Assembly: GCA_025454405.1 (NCBI GenBank)
Contig: JALOON010000052.1
Span: 1-64,000, forward strand
Source: Oscillatoriaceae cyanobacterium Prado104
GTDB lineage: Bacteria; Cyanobacteriota; Cyanobacteriia; Cyanobacteriales; Microcoleaceae
Direction: 5' to 3'
Length of the DNA: 64,000 nucleotides
Shown piece after piece: positions 17,379 to 25,792 of this stretch. A program made the position numbers and the translations under genes. Positions within the stretch are counted from its first letter, which is position 1. Each line of letters starts with the position of its first letter. The notes under the pieces were generated by a model. It saw only the letters and a program-made list of their open reading frames with translations. It had not been told where the DNA came from and searched no databases.

Positions 17379-18086
17379 ATGAAATCACCCTTAACTTTGC
17401 TCAAGTCTGTTTTAACTGTTGCTAGTGTTGCTGCTATTAGTAGTGCTGTATCTGCCGCTCCTGCCTCCGCTTTCACCTTTAGTAATATCACTACTGAAAA
17501 GACCAGCGAGCTAGTCGGAGATGCTTTTGTAAATAACTTCGGTTTTAATGTCACGGACAGGGGCAACAACAGCGTGTTATTCAGCATTTTCAATAATAAT
17601 ACAACCGACGCCAGCATGAATATTGCTTCAGTTTTCTTCGACCTGGGTAGTAACAATAATTTGTTGCGCAACATGAGTCTCAATATTAGCAATATTGTCA
17701 AGCCAGGTGGTAGCGTGAATTTTGTAAACGATACAACTGGTGCGATGCCACAAAGTAACAAAATAGATCCTGATTGGTCTACTGATTTTTCCACGACGAG
17801 AAGAAATCAGGGTGGTGCGATAAATGGTGTCAACGGAGGCGAAACTTTGGGAATCAGTTTTACTGGAAATTATAACAACGTAATTTCTGCGTTGAATGCT
17901 GGTACTTTAAGACTGGGATTGCACGTCCGAGGCATTGGTCCTACTGATGGTAGCGATGCTTTTGTCAGTGGCGGCAGCACTGAAAATGTTCCCGAACCTT
18001 TAACCATGCTGGCTGCTGGAGTAGCTGTTGGTTTTGGCACCATGTTCAAAAAGCAACGCGATCGCGCTCAAAAAGCTGCTGAATAG
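17379..18086 (+). CDS. PEP-CTERM sorting-domain protein 1
   Basis: The protein has 235 residues. Residues 1-32 are a signal peptide ending ASA (SAVSAAPASAF). The mature part is Asn/Gly/Ser/Thr-rich and beta-like (FNVTDRGNNSVLFSIFNNN, LGISFTGNYNNVISALNAG). The tail at 203-235 is a PEP-CTERM signal: VPEP, a hydrophobic stretch LTMLAAGVAVGFGTMF, then KKQRDR. Such tails direct export, cleavage and anchoring by an exosortase. The exosortase gene lies 1.8 kb downstream and the paralogue (19096-19764) lies between, nearly identical in signal peptide and tail but diverged in the middle. A terminator hairpin follows. The role is likely extracellular matrix or surface; the ligand is unknown. Confidence 0.85.
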   Translation: MKSPLTLLKSVLTVASVAAISSAVSAAPASAFTFSNITTEKTSELVGDAFVNNFGFNVTDRGNNSVLFSIFNNNTTDASMNIASVFFDLGSNNNLLRNMSLNISNIVKPGGSVNFVNDTTGAMPQSNKIDPDWSTDFSTTRRNQGGAINGVNGGETLGISFTGNYNNVISALNAGTLRLGLHVRGIGPTDGSDAFVSGGSTENVPEPLTMLAAGVAVGFGTMFKKQRDRAQKAAE

Positions 18087-18159
18087 ATGAGCGTCATTTC
18101 CGCTGTCTTTCGATCGTGGCTTGTTACTACACGGATGGTTTTTAAATAATTCTCAAAAT

Positions 18160-18185
18160 CTGGTTTCTTCCTGAAACCAGGTTTT
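18160..18185 (+). terminator. Terminator of PEP-CTERM gene 1
   Basis: CTGGTTTC/GAAACCAG stem with a TTCCT loop followed by GTTTTG. The same hairpin follows PEP-CTERM gene 2. Confidence 0.6.
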
Positions 18186-18245
18186 GTGTTGTTGTAATTA
18201 AAAAATCTGATTCCGAGTGAATCTGTCAAGTAATATCTAAATCAA

Positions 18246-18290
18246 AATGTTCAAAAGATTCTGTACTTGCATATCCAGCAAGTCTCAATG
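18246..18290 (+). pseudogene. Truncated start of exosortase gene (duplication scar)
   Basis: ATGTTCAAAAGA, the first four codons of the exosortase gene at 19925, are repeated here with the preceding bases. The frame then diverges and stops after 14 codons. It marks the right edge of duplication unit 1. Confidence 0.7.
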
Positions 18291-18340
18291 AGTAGTAAAG
18301 TTTTTACCCCTCCCCAACCCAGACCTTAGTAAGGTCTGGG

Positions 18341-18457
18341 AGTAGCGAACAGGAAAATCGGTTGATGTTTGCCAATGGCTGTTTCTGCGCATCAAGGCCG
18401 GCACTCGGATCGGTTTTTCAGCCTGTTGGCGCGGCTCAAGGCTTTGAACTCGGGCTA
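18341..18457 (-). pseudogene. Decayed 5' fragment of the DUF255 gene (duplication scar)
   Basis: Read leftward, the translation gives FNHLARVQSLEPRQQAEKPI and continues with similarity to the intact N terminus (VNRLARAQSLYLRKHAENPI). The start codon is lost and the fragment stops after about 45 codons. It marks the left edge of duplication unit 2. The apparent open frames here on both strands are therefore not genes. Confidence 0.8.
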
Positions 18458-19009
18458 GATGGTTGAACTCGATCGCCTTTTCCTTACACAAATCTGCGGA
18501 TCGTACTTACGTTTTGGGGCGATCGGCAGTTGATCCTCTGTACATAATTATTATTGGACTCGATACAAATGGCCGGCTGGCAAAGTGCGCGATCGCCCTT
18601 TATTATCCCAACAACGCAAAATTTTCTGGCTCGAAGGAAGTAACTCGCAGCGATCGAGCTTTTCAGTCTGCTAGCAGTTTAGCGCTGTGGTGCTTTAAGG
18701 TAGAAGCCTTGCAAATCAAGCGTTCTGGAAAATTTTATGCTGGGGTTCGCGATCGGCTCGACGATACCGAAGCCGAGTCAGCCATCAGTTCGATCGATCG
18801 GCGGTTGAAATCTGTTGTCGATCGAGTTGAAACCTGTTCTGAAAAAAACGCACTCTATCTGAAGCAAACCGATCGATAAACAGCTATTGAATCCGAGTAA
18901 TTACGTAAGACAAATATCTTAAGTACGGACGATAAACACTTAGACAATTTACTTAAATATCTTGAGAATACTACCCAAAAATGTTCATCTAATCTTCACC
19001 GACAAACTA

Positions 19010-19039
19010 TTGCGTCAACCTGCTGTGTCGGTCTATATT
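19010..19039 (+). promoter_or_regulatory. Sigma70-type promoter of PEP-CTERM gene 2
   Basis: TTGCGT and TATATT are 18 bases apart. The element corresponds to the promoter of gene 1, including the upstream 11-bp-spaced TTCATC/TTCACC repeat at 18984-19000. Confidence 0.5.
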
Positions 19040-19095
19040 GGATTTGTCAGGGAAACAAACCTACGTTCAATATCTTAAAAACAGAGGAATCAACG

Positions 19096-19764
19096 ATGAA
19101 ATCACCTTTAACTTTACTCAAGTCTGTTTTAACAGTTGCTAGTGTTGCTGCTATTAGTAGTGCCGTATCTGCCGCTCCTGCCTCCGCTTTTACCTTTAGT
19201 AATATCACAGGTGGCGATACGCCAGGAGATGCTTTCGTTGATAGCTTTTCATTTGATGTAACTGGAGATGCGTCATCAGTTCTATTTAAAATTACCAACT
19301 CTGGAAATGTCTCGGCAGCTTCCATGTTTATCAGTAAAGTTTTCTTTGATGATAATGGCTTGCTGTCCAGTCCCACTGCTAACGTTGGTAACTCGGGTAC
19401 TGTAGCTTTTAGTGGCGGTGCTAACAACGATCGGCTACCTCAAGGCGGTAATGGCTTCACTACTGACTATTCCTTCTCGAGCGACAACGGTGGCGGCAAT
19501 AAATGGGGCGTTCAAGGTGGCGAAACCGTTGGATTTAGCTTTAATGGTAATTACGATAGCGTAGTTGCTGCTTTGAGTAGCGGTGCTTTAAAACTGGGCT
19601 TGCACGTTCAAGCTTTACCGAATGGTGCGAGCGATTCTTACATCAGCGGCGGCAGCACTGAAAACGTTCCCGAACCTTTAACCATGCTGGCTGCTGGAGT
19701 AGCTGTCGGTTTTGGCACCATGTTCAAAAAGCAGCGCGATCGCGCTCAAAAATCTGCTGAATAG
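19096..19764 (+). CDS. PEP-CTERM sorting-domain protein 2
   Basis: The protein has 222 residues. The signal peptide (1-32) is identical in sequence to that of gene 1, and the tail (190-222; NVPEPLTMLAAGVAVGF, KKQRDRAQKSAE) differs at one position. The mature middle has diverged much more (FSFDVTGDASSVLFKITNSG; VGFSFNGNYDSVVAALSSG), which suggests divergence after duplication under conservation of the export and sorting signals. The ribosome site AGAGGA precedes the ATG. The exosortase gene follows 160 bases downstream in the same direction, after a terminator-like hairpin, so read-through would couple substrate and enzyme. Confidence 0.85.
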   Translation: MKSPLTLLKSVLTVASVAAISSAVSAAPASAFTFSNITGGDTPGDAFVDSFSFDVTGDASSVLFKITNSGNVSAASMFISKVFFDDNGLLSSPTANVGNSGTVAFSGGANNDRLPQGGNGFTTDYSFSSDNGGGNKWGVQGGETVGFSFNGNYDSVVAALSSGALKLGLHVQALPNGASDSYISGGSTENVPEPLTMLAAGVAVGFGTMFKKQRDRAQKSAE

Positions 19765-19836
19765 GCGATCGTAATTTCGCTAACTTGCCATCATGGCTTG
19801 CAACTACACCGATGATTTTTAAATAATTCTCTAAAT

Positions 19837-19861
19837 CTGGTTTCTTCCTGAAACCAGGTTT
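19837..19861 (+). terminator. Terminator of PEP-CTERM gene 2
   Basis: CTGGTTTC/GAAACCAG stem with a TTCCT loop followed by GTTTATTG, the counterpart of the hairpin at 18160. Confidence 0.55.
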
Positions 19862-19924
19862 ATTGTTGCGTTATTTTGTATATATTGTTAAGATCGAATC
19901 AATCCACTAATAACCAATATCAAA

Positions 19925-20761
19925 ATGTTCAAAAGACAATTTTTTGGCTTAATGGCGATCGGCGCGGGTTTAGTCACCCTAAACATGACCCTCCTGTGGA
20001 AATTGGGGGATACGGCTCATTTTTATATGAGTGTAGTTTTTTGGCTGGCTGTGGGTTCCCTACTGTGGGACAAGCAGAAAACCATTAAAGAGAATGGGAT
20101 AAAAGGCGACAGATTATCGATAATTGCTGGAGCAATATTAATAGCTTTAGTTTTATTTAAAAGTGCTATAGTTTCCAGTAAATTTGACCCGTTTTTAAGA
20201 AGTGCACCTTTTGTGTCGGGTTTAGGTCTAGCTTTAATTGCAGCAGGTTTTCAGAACTTAAAACAATACGGGCGGGAATTATTAATACTGTTTTTTCACG
20301 GCATTCCCAGCGTCATCACAGCACCTTTAGGTTCTGTTGTTACCACATTTACCGCTCAATCTGCTCATGTAATTTTGTGGTATTTAGGTTTTAACGCAGT
20401 ACGCAACGGCAATCATGTTGCTTTACCGACAGGAAGGGTGCTAGTAGATGGGGGCTGTTCGGGGATGGAGGCAATGAATTACTTATTAGGTTTAGCTGTG
20501 GTTTGTTTGGTGATGTTTCCTACCAAACAAAATAAAGCTTTAGTAATCAGTGTTGCTGTAGCTTGTGGTTTTATTATTAATGCTTTTAGGGTAGCGGGAA
20601 TGGCTTTGTTAGTTGCCGCGAAGCGCCTGGATTTGTTTAAATATTGGCATGAAGGTGAAGGTTCTTTAGTTGTGGGGATGATTGCAGTGATTTTGTTTGG
20701 GATATTTTATCAATTTATGTTGAAACAAGATAGCAAAATCAGTAAAAAGTCTGCTAGTTAA
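19925..20761 (+). CDS. Exosortase (cyanoexosortase-type), PEP-CTERM processing
   Basis: The protein has 278 residues and about eight transmembrane helices. The exosortase/archaeosortase catalytic residues are present: Cys178 in VDGGCSGMEAMNYLLGLAVV, Arg222 in INAFRVAGMALL and His242 in YWHEGEGSL. Exosortases cleave PEP-CTERM proteins at the membrane after export. Two substrate genes lie directly upstream. The length and motifs are closest to what I know of cyanoexosortase A, but I see no A-system accessory gene next to it, so the subtype is not certain. The start ATG at 19925 is also the right edge of the duplication unit. A second, different exosortase lies at 49988. Confidence 0.85.
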   Translation: MFKRQFFGLMAIGAGLVTLNMTLLWKLGDTAHFYMSVVFWLAVGSLLWDKQKTIKENGIKGDRLSIIAGAILIALVLFKSAIVSSKFDPFLRSAPFVSGLGLALIAAGFQNLKQYGRELLILFFHGIPSVITAPLGSVVTTFTAQSAHVILWYLGFNAVRNGNHVALPTGRVLVDGGCSGMEAMNYLLGLAVVCLVMFPTKQNKALVISVAVACGFIINAFRVAGMALLVAAKRLDLFKYWHEGEGSLVVGMIAVILFGIFYQFMLKQDSKISKKSAS

Positions 20762-20824
20762 TTATATCATGTCCGGTCGATTGAGACTGTTTTTGTAATG
20801 GTAATCGACCGAACATCATATTAG
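20762..20824. repeat. MITE-like repeat, family B copy 2
   Basis: The ends TATATCATGTCCGGTCGATT and AATCGACCGAACATCATATT are inverted complements with few mismatches around about 20 bases. It begins directly after the exosortase stop codon. Confidence 0.55.
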
Positions 20825-20916
20825 TCAATAATATTGGTTCGCGAGAGGGTACGATCGCACTAAGAACTATCGCTCGATCGCGAGCGGGGACGCTCGCACT
20901 ATCAACGATCGACTAT

Positions 20917-21741
20917 TTAAGCGCTTTCCTCGATTAAATCTGCTTCGGCTTCGCGACGCCGATTCATACCTCTTGAAATAGAAGTACCTTCCCAAATCCG
21001 CTTCATTTGTCGGATTTGAGCGGCAATTCCCCGCACATTTTTTCTCGGCACTAAATCCCGGATCTCGCGCATTTCGCGGCGGCGGTTTCCCTCCATACTC
21101 GTGCCGCGATTGAATACCAAACTTACCAATCCGCCTTGAACATCAGCGGGCAATTCTTCCAAACCGGGAAACGCTTCTTTTGTCAGATTGTAAAATTTCG
21201 GAACAGTCACATCGTTAAAGACATCCCATGCTAATTCCCAAGGAACAATAATATCTCTGACGCTAGCCAAACGATTTTTTGCAGTCTCTCCTGTCAACCC
21301 GCAGCAAGCACTCAAACGCTGTCGCTGGAGGTGTCCCAATTTATTCCAATCTTTGTTAAAAACTTGCACGCTATTGTAACCCAGATCGTAACCGATGCCG
21401 ATCGTAATTCCTGATGCTCCTTCGGGCCAAGTAGGACGCTGCAAAAACTTTTTGTAATATTCCTCGCCTCCGCCAACTTCAAATTCTAAAATTAGCTCGA
21501 TCGCCCTGTATGATAAAAGTGGCGACCCTAAAGGTTCTCCGGGAAACAAAGCAGCTAGCGTTTGCTGGCCGGCAATTCCATCTACTAACAAGTTGCGATT
21601 TTTCTGAAACTGTTTGACGGCTGTTTCTGTTCTGGGTCCGAACTTCCCGTCTGCATTACCTATATTTAATCCCAATTCTAGCAAGCGTTTTTGAAGTTTC
21701 ACAACGTCGGAACCGGATGCACCTAATTTGAGAGTTTGCAT
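20917..21741 (-). CDS. Peptidoglycan-binding, lysozyme-like protein
   Basis: The protein has 274 residues. Residues 5-68 are a PG_binding_1 domain (GSDVVKLQKRLLELGL, DGKFGPRTETAVKQFQ, DGIAGQQTLAALF). Residues about 80-270 resemble the T4-lysozyme/pesticin-type muramidase fold: ILEFEVGGGEEYY with a candidate catalytic Glu, GITIGIGYDLGYN, LVSLVFNRGTS and RRREAEADLI at the end. No signal peptide is visible, so export would need a holin-like or non-classical route; phage origin or a contractile-injection context is possible but no such genes adjoin. The inferred reaction is cleavage of glycan strands in peptidoglycan. Confidence 0.72.
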   Translation of the reverse strand: MQTLKLGASGSDVVKLQKRLLELGLNIGNADGKFGPRTETAVKQFQKNRNLLVDGIAGQQTLAALFPGEPLGSPLLSYRAIELILEFEVGGGEEYYKKFLQRPTWPEGASGITIGIGYDLGYNSVQVFNKDWNKLGHLQRQRLSACCGLTGETAKNRLASVRDIIVPWELAWDVFNDVTVPKFYNLTKEAFPGLEELPADVQGGLVSLVFNRGTSMEGNRRREMREIRDLVPRKNVRGIAAQIRQMKRIWEGTSISRGMNRRREAEADLIEESA

Positions 21742-21889
21742 AACCTGTTTTCCTTAAATTCGATGTCGGTAAATTAAGTTTGCTGTAAATTATACCACGC
21801 CGAGTATTTGCCCGAATGTTGGCAGATTGTCGATGATCCCTCGATCGCGACTGATTTAGATCGCGTCCGATCGATCGACCGCCCTAAGA

Positions 21890-22060
21890 AGGTTCGCAGT
21901 CATGACTTCAGTCCTGATTTTTGAGGACTTTAGTCCAATGGCACGCTCAATTTCATAAACTACTCAGGCTCAAACCCTTGTATTTCATTACTTTTAGCCC
22001 GCAGTTCGAGATTTTTTCAGTGACATTAGACTAAAGTCCTCACTACAAACTTTTTTTATT
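21890..22060. repeat. Dispersed GACTTCAGTCC/GGACTTTAGTCC repeats
   Basis: The spacer upstream of the lysozyme-like gene and downstream of higA contains relatives of the GACTGAAGTCC palindrome (ATGACTTCAGTCCTGA, GAGGACTTTAGTCC, GACTAAAGTCCTCACTAC) that occurs at 6.4, 8.6 and 25.6 kb. No gene is seen. Confidence 0.5.
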
Positions 22061-22073
22061 TCTGGTATGGCAA

Positions 22074-22481
22074 TCAGTCAATAAATGCCGCAGGCGATAG
22101 ATGGAAAAACTTCGCTAATTTCTGAATTTGAGTCGCTGTCAGTTCGTTGTTACCATTCAAAACCTCAGCTACCACAGACTCAGTAGAAAAAATATCAACC
22201 AAGTCTTTTTCTGAAATATCATCTTCAACCATCAAAGCCTTCAGCAATTCAATCCCCTTCAGTACGGGCATTGGCTCGTGTTTTTGTTCGTACTCACCAA
22301 CAAGAATACCCAGCACATTTAAATAATCTCGATCGTCTTGCGTCAGTTTTCGGCGATCCAGAATATAATTAATCCGATTTTGGGTAGCAATTAACTCAGC
22401 TTCACAAGTAATCGGGCGCGGCGGGAAACCTACAATTAACTCGATATAATCGCTACTAGGAGTTTTCAAACCAATCGTCAT
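22074..22481 (-). CDS. higA: HigA-like antitoxin (helix-turn-helix)
   Basis: The protein has 135 residues. Residues 25-85 are helical (AELIATQNRINYILDRRKLT, VLGILVGEYEQKHEP) and 80-135 form an Xre-type helix-turn-helix (ISEKDLVDIFSTESVVAEVL, LTATQIQKLAKFFHLSPAAF). This layout fits the HigA antitoxin family (COG5499). It follows its toxin gene with a 26-base overlap, the toxin-first order typical of higBA. HigA should neutralise HigB and repress the shared promoter upstream of the toxin gene, near 22780. Confidence 0.82.
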   Translation of the reverse strand: MTIGLKTPSSDYIELIVGFPPRPITCEAELIATQNRINYILDRRKLTQDDRDYLNVLGILVGEYEQKHEPMPVLKGIELLKALMVEDDISEKDLVDIFSTESVVAEVLNGNNELTATQIQKLAKFFHLSPAAFID

Positions 22482-22764
22482 TTTTCCAATTCTCCTTATC
22501 GTATTCTGAATGAATTAACACGCTGCGGACGAATACAATTTGGTATTCATAATCAATAAAACAGATTAGCCGATAATTATTGCCACCAATATTAAAGACT
22601 GTAAAATTACCTACTAAGTCAGCGGAGGGAAAGACTTGGCGTACCCCGACAAAATTTTGCCATTGAGCCTCACAAGTACGCTGATACCATATTAATAGAC
22701 TTGGTTCAGAATTGGGGTGTTTTTCCCAAAATTCTCTCAGTGCTTTTCGGCTGATGACACGCAT
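22456..22764 (-). CDS. higB: HigB-like mRNA interferase toxin
   Basis: The protein has 102 residues with the HigB/RelE fold: MRVISRKALREFWEKHPNSE at the start, ADLVGNFTVFNIGGNNYRLI in the core, and the C-terminal motif HSEYDKENWKND near 85, close to the family HxEYDxxxW signature. HigB cleaves mRNA in the ribosome. It is the first gene of a two-gene unit with higA. Length is normal and nothing looks broken. Confidence 0.85.
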   Translation of the reverse strand: MRVISRKALREFWEKHPNSEPSLLIWYQRTCEAQWQNFVGVRQVFPSADLVGNFTVFNIGGNNYRLICFIDYEYQIVFVRSVLIHSEYDKENWKNDDWFENS

Positions 22765-22869
22765 TAGATAATTATTGTATTCCTTACTAGATCGCTATAA
22801 TAGCTTGTAAGATGCATTAGCTAAGAGATTGTCAGTTGTTCTCCCAATCACCCAAGCTGATGCACCTTA

Positions 22870-22920
22870 CTAACTACCCTCTTCCTTCTTCCTTCTTCCC
22901 TCTTCCTTCTGACAACTTCG
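22870..22920. repeat. CTTCCTTCTTC short tandem repeats
   Basis: Reiterated TTCTTCC/CTCTTCC units in the spacer between higB and crr7. The reverse strand gives a spurious open frame rich in Gly/Arg/Glu. Confidence 0.6.
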
Positions 22921-23003
22921 AGATAACTCATGAAATACGATAGGTAAATCATCCGTGTATCCGTGTGATAATCCGTGTAGTGCCTTCCTTCTTCCTTCGC
23001 CTT

Positions 23004-23252
23004 TTACTTCTCCAAACGCACCGCATACCACTGCAAAAACTTTCCAGGGCCGACATCTAATTCGCAATAGGTATCCAGTAAATATTTAGCTCGATCGTCC
23101 GTTGAAGAAAATCTTCGCACATCCGCCGGCAAATCTTCCTCACCCTCCGACAAAACTTGTTTAAGCTTTTCTAACATTTCGTCAGCGCTCAAAAATTGCT
23201 CCGGCTGGTTTGTTTCTAACACTACAAAGGTGTCTTCGTCGTACAGTGACAT
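23004..23252 (-). CDS. CRR7 family protein (NDH-1-related)
   Basis: The protein has 82 residues from the ATG at 23252. SLYDEDTFVVLETNQPEQFL, LPADVRRFSS, YLLDTYCELDVGPG and FLQWYAVRLEK match the chlororespiratory reduction 7 family. In plants CRR7 is required for accumulation of the chloroplast NDH complex; cyanobacterial homologues are presumed to act with NDH-1. The frame extends 20 codons upstream (TARNFTESTSTS) but this does not fit the family length. No ndh gene is adjacent. The broken sulfite reductase gene is divergent on the other side of a 354-bp spacer. Confidence 0.85.
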   Translation of the reverse strand: MSLYDEDTFVVLETNQPEQFLSADEMLEKLKQVLSEGEEDLPADVRRFSSTDDRAKYLLDTYCELDVGPGKFLQWYAVRLEK

Positions 23253-23606
23253 AGTTTCAGAGGTTGAGGTGGATTCTGTAAAGTTTCGTGCAGTTAAACG
23301 ATCGAGCTGCAAAGTGTTAATTATAATTGCTAAGCCCCGGCTCGATCGTGCTAAAATTGAAAAATCTCGAAATTCCCATCGGATTACCGTTATTAATTTA
23401 GTTTTCAGCCGAAATAATCAACTAACTGTAACCGATCCGAACCAGCAGATCTGCGAAAATTTGTCAAGTACAAGTTTTGTCAAGTACAAGTTCGCTAAAA
23501 CTCAACAGCCGACCGTCAAAAAGCCGATCTCAAAAAGCCGATCGTCAAATTGCCTAGAAATATTCGATCGACCGCCATCTAATTATAATCCAAGACTATA
23601 CATTCC

Positions 23607-24167
23607 ATGATTGCATCATCCTCTTCAACCCCAGCAGCGCGCAAACCTTCTAAAGCAGAAGGTCTCAAAGAACGGAGCAACTATTTGCGAGAACCGGTAG
23701 CAACGGAACTGCTGCAAGACACGACTCACTTTACCGAAGACGGAATTCAAATACTCAAATTTCACGGTTCCTACCAGCAAGACAACCGCGATAACCGAGT
23801 CAAAGGACAAGAAAAAGACTATCAATTCATGCTGCGCACCCGCAATCCCGGCGGTTTCGTTCCCCCGCAGCTATACCTCACCCTCGACAAGCTATCGGAA
23901 GAATACGGCAACCACACTCTCCGCGTCACCACCCGCCAAGGTTTCCAAGTACACGGAGTGCTGAAAAAAAATCTCAAAATAGTGTTTTCCTCAATTATTC
24001 AAAATATGGGGTCAACATTGGGGGCTTGCGGCGATTTGAACCGCAACGTCATGGCACCGCCCGCCCCTTACAAAAATCGCCCGGAATATCAGTACGCGCT
24101 GCAATACGCTAACAATGTTGCTGATTTGCTGACGCCGCAAACCGGTGCTTACAATTTTTCACGATAA
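23607..24167 (+). pseudogene. sir: Sulfite reductase (ferredoxin), 5' part of broken gene
   Basis: The 186-codon frame starts ATG at 23607 and matches the N-terminal half-domain of ferredoxin sulfite reductase: ERSNYLREPVATELLQDTTH, EDGIQILKFHGSYQQDNRD, TRNPGGFVPPQLYL, RVTTRQGFQVHGVLK, GACGDLNRNVMAPPAP and LLTPQTGAY. After TGAY the family continues with about 26-30 residues (a YEIWLDGE-like segment) before IFHD/NFxD and EPIYG. Here TGAY is joined directly to the bases coding IFHDKEEPIYG, in another frame, and translation stops after NFSR. A deletion not divisible by three is the simplest explanation. Confidence 0.85.
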
Positions 24168-25506
24168 AGAAGAACCAATTTACGGCGACCATTACATGCC
24201 GCGCAAATTCAAATGTTCTGTTACCGTACCGGGAGACAATTCAGTTGATTTGTATTCTCAAGATTTGAGTTTGGTAGTAATTACTGATGGATCTGGGGAA
24301 TTGCAGGGATTTAATGTGTTTGCCGGCGGCGGTTTGGGACGCACTCACAATAAGGAAGAAACTTTTGCCAGAATTGCAGATGAAATTTGCTACGTTGCCA
24401 AAGATGATGTTTACGATTTGGTCAAGGCAATTGTAGCAACCCAAAGGGATTGCGGCGATCGCACCGACCGGCGGCACGCGCGACTCAAGTACCTGATTAA
24501 CGACAAAGGTGTAGAGTGGTTCCGGGATAAAGTAGCAGAATACTTTGGCAAGCCATTAGCACCGTTCAAACCGCTGCCTGAGTGGAACTATTTCGATTTC
24601 TTGGGCTGGCAGGAACAAGGAGACGGCAAACTGTTTTTCGGCATTTCCATAGACAACGGCCGAATCAAAGATGAAGGTTCCTTCCAACTAAAAACCGCAT
24701 TGCGGGAAATCGTGCAGCAATACAACTTGCCGATGCTGGCGACACCGCACCAAAACCTGCTGATTTACGATATTTCGCCAGAATTGAAACCGACAATTCA
24801 GGGAATACTTGACAGGTGCGGCATTCAGTCCGAAAGTGCGATCGATCCCTTAGTGCGGTATGCGATGGCTTGTCCCGCCCTGCCGACTTGCGGGCTGGCG
24901 ATTACCGAATCAGAACGGGTAATTCCCAGCATTTTAGAGCGAATTCGAGCGAGTTTAGTCAAAGTTGGCTTAGAAAACGAGCATTTTGTCGTGCGGATGA
25001 CAGGTTGCCCCAACGGATGCGCCCGCCCCTACATGGCAGAATTGGGTTTCGTCGGGAGCGCGCCAGAATCCTACCAGATTTGGCTGGGCGGTTCGCCGGA
25101 TCAAACGCGATTGGCAAAACCAATCGAAGAGAAGGTGCCGGTCAACGATTTAGAAGCATTTCTCGAACCAATTTTTGTTTTTTTCAAACAAAAGCGGCAA
25201 GCGAGCGAAAGTTTTGGGGACTTTTGCCATCGGGTTGGGTTAGAATCTATCCGTCAATTTGTAACCAATTACCAATCCACCGATTCGATGATAACCGAAA
25301 TTAACGAGTTAGATGTTGCGTCCAATAACGGTGACAGCGACGATAAAGCCCCTGCTAGCGGAGGCAAAGTCCGCCGCCGCATCAGCGTTCGCGACGAAAT
25401 CTATAACGAGCTCAAAGACGAAGCAGCCCGTCAAGGAAAGCCGATAACCCAGGTAGCCACAGAAGCAATTTCAACTTATTTGAAGAAAATTAAGGAGGCT
25501 GGATAA
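24145..25506 (+). pseudogene. sir: Sulfite reductase (ferredoxin), 3' part of broken gene
   Basis: The frame continues the same gene: EEPIYGDHYMPRKFKCSVTV, FNVFAGGGLGRTHNKEETFA, LGWQEQGDGKLFFGISIDNG, and both pairs of Cys ligands for the siroheme/4Fe-4S centre, in MACPALPTCGLAITESERV and MTGCPNGCARPYMAELGFVG. The frame needs a TTG at 24145 to start and lacks the N-terminal half, so a functional enzyme is unlikely from this piece alone. The last ~50 residues (VRRRISVRDEIYNELKDEAA, ITQVATEAISTYLKK) look like a ribbon-helix-helix DNA-binding segment. The reaction of the intact enzyme is six-electron reduction of sulfite to sulfide. Loss would be costly, so a sequencing or assembly error or a second copy should be considered. 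Confidence 0.8.
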
Positions 25507-25629
25507 GCGGATTGTCGTAGTTCATTTTTGGTTTGCCTCAGATAAACCTCACGCAAAAATAATATAACAAGGGCAGAGCATTTACAAAAAAACTAGAATT
25601 TATTCCCTAATTCCGGTTGTAAATGTTTT

Positions 25630-25740
25630 GCCTTGATTGTTGAATAGAGGACTGAAGTCCCCACTACGAACCTGTATCAATCTATTTGCTTGTAGTAAGG
25701 ATTTTAGTCATTATCAGATGGCTGAACTCCTGACTAAGGG
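25630..25740. repeat. Dispersed GACTGAAGTCC repeat in spacer
   Basis: AGAGGACTGAAGTCCCCACTACGAAC and a degenerate counterpart (AAGGATTTTAGTCATTATCAG) lie in the 637-bp spacer downstream of sir. This matches the palindrome at 6.4 and 8.6 kb. Confidence 0.5.
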
Positions 25741-25792
25741 CATAGAGAACCCATTGTGAGTTCTTTGGGGCTAGAAACTTAATTTTAGATAC

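Larger units (their letters stand above)
16767..18258. repeat. Tandem duplication, unit 1
   Basis: The unit runs from inside the 5' end of the DUF255 gene, through the spacer and the first PEP-CTERM gene, to the first codons (MFKR) of an exosortase copy. It matches unit 2 (18341-19936) in order and orientation, with shared text such as ACAGGAAAATCGG at the left edge and ATCAAAATGTTCAAAAGA at the right edge. Confidence 0.85.
18341..19936. repeat. Tandem duplication, unit 2
   Basis: This copy carries the decayed DUF255 fragment, a diverged spacer (for example TAGCGCTGTGGTGC against TAGCGCTTTGGTGC in unit 1), the second promoter, PEP-CTERM gene 2, its terminator and the intact exosortase start. 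Confidence 0.85.

Noticed and set aside
18463..18879. 138-codon open frame between the PEP-CTERM genes
   Set aside because: It lies in the duplicated copy of the DUF255-PEP-CTERM spacer; the corresponding sequence in unit 1 has no such frame, and the translation has no recognisable features.
20917..21741. Prophage lysis module
   Set aside because: The lysozyme-like gene alone is not enough; no holin, spanin or structural phage genes are next to it.
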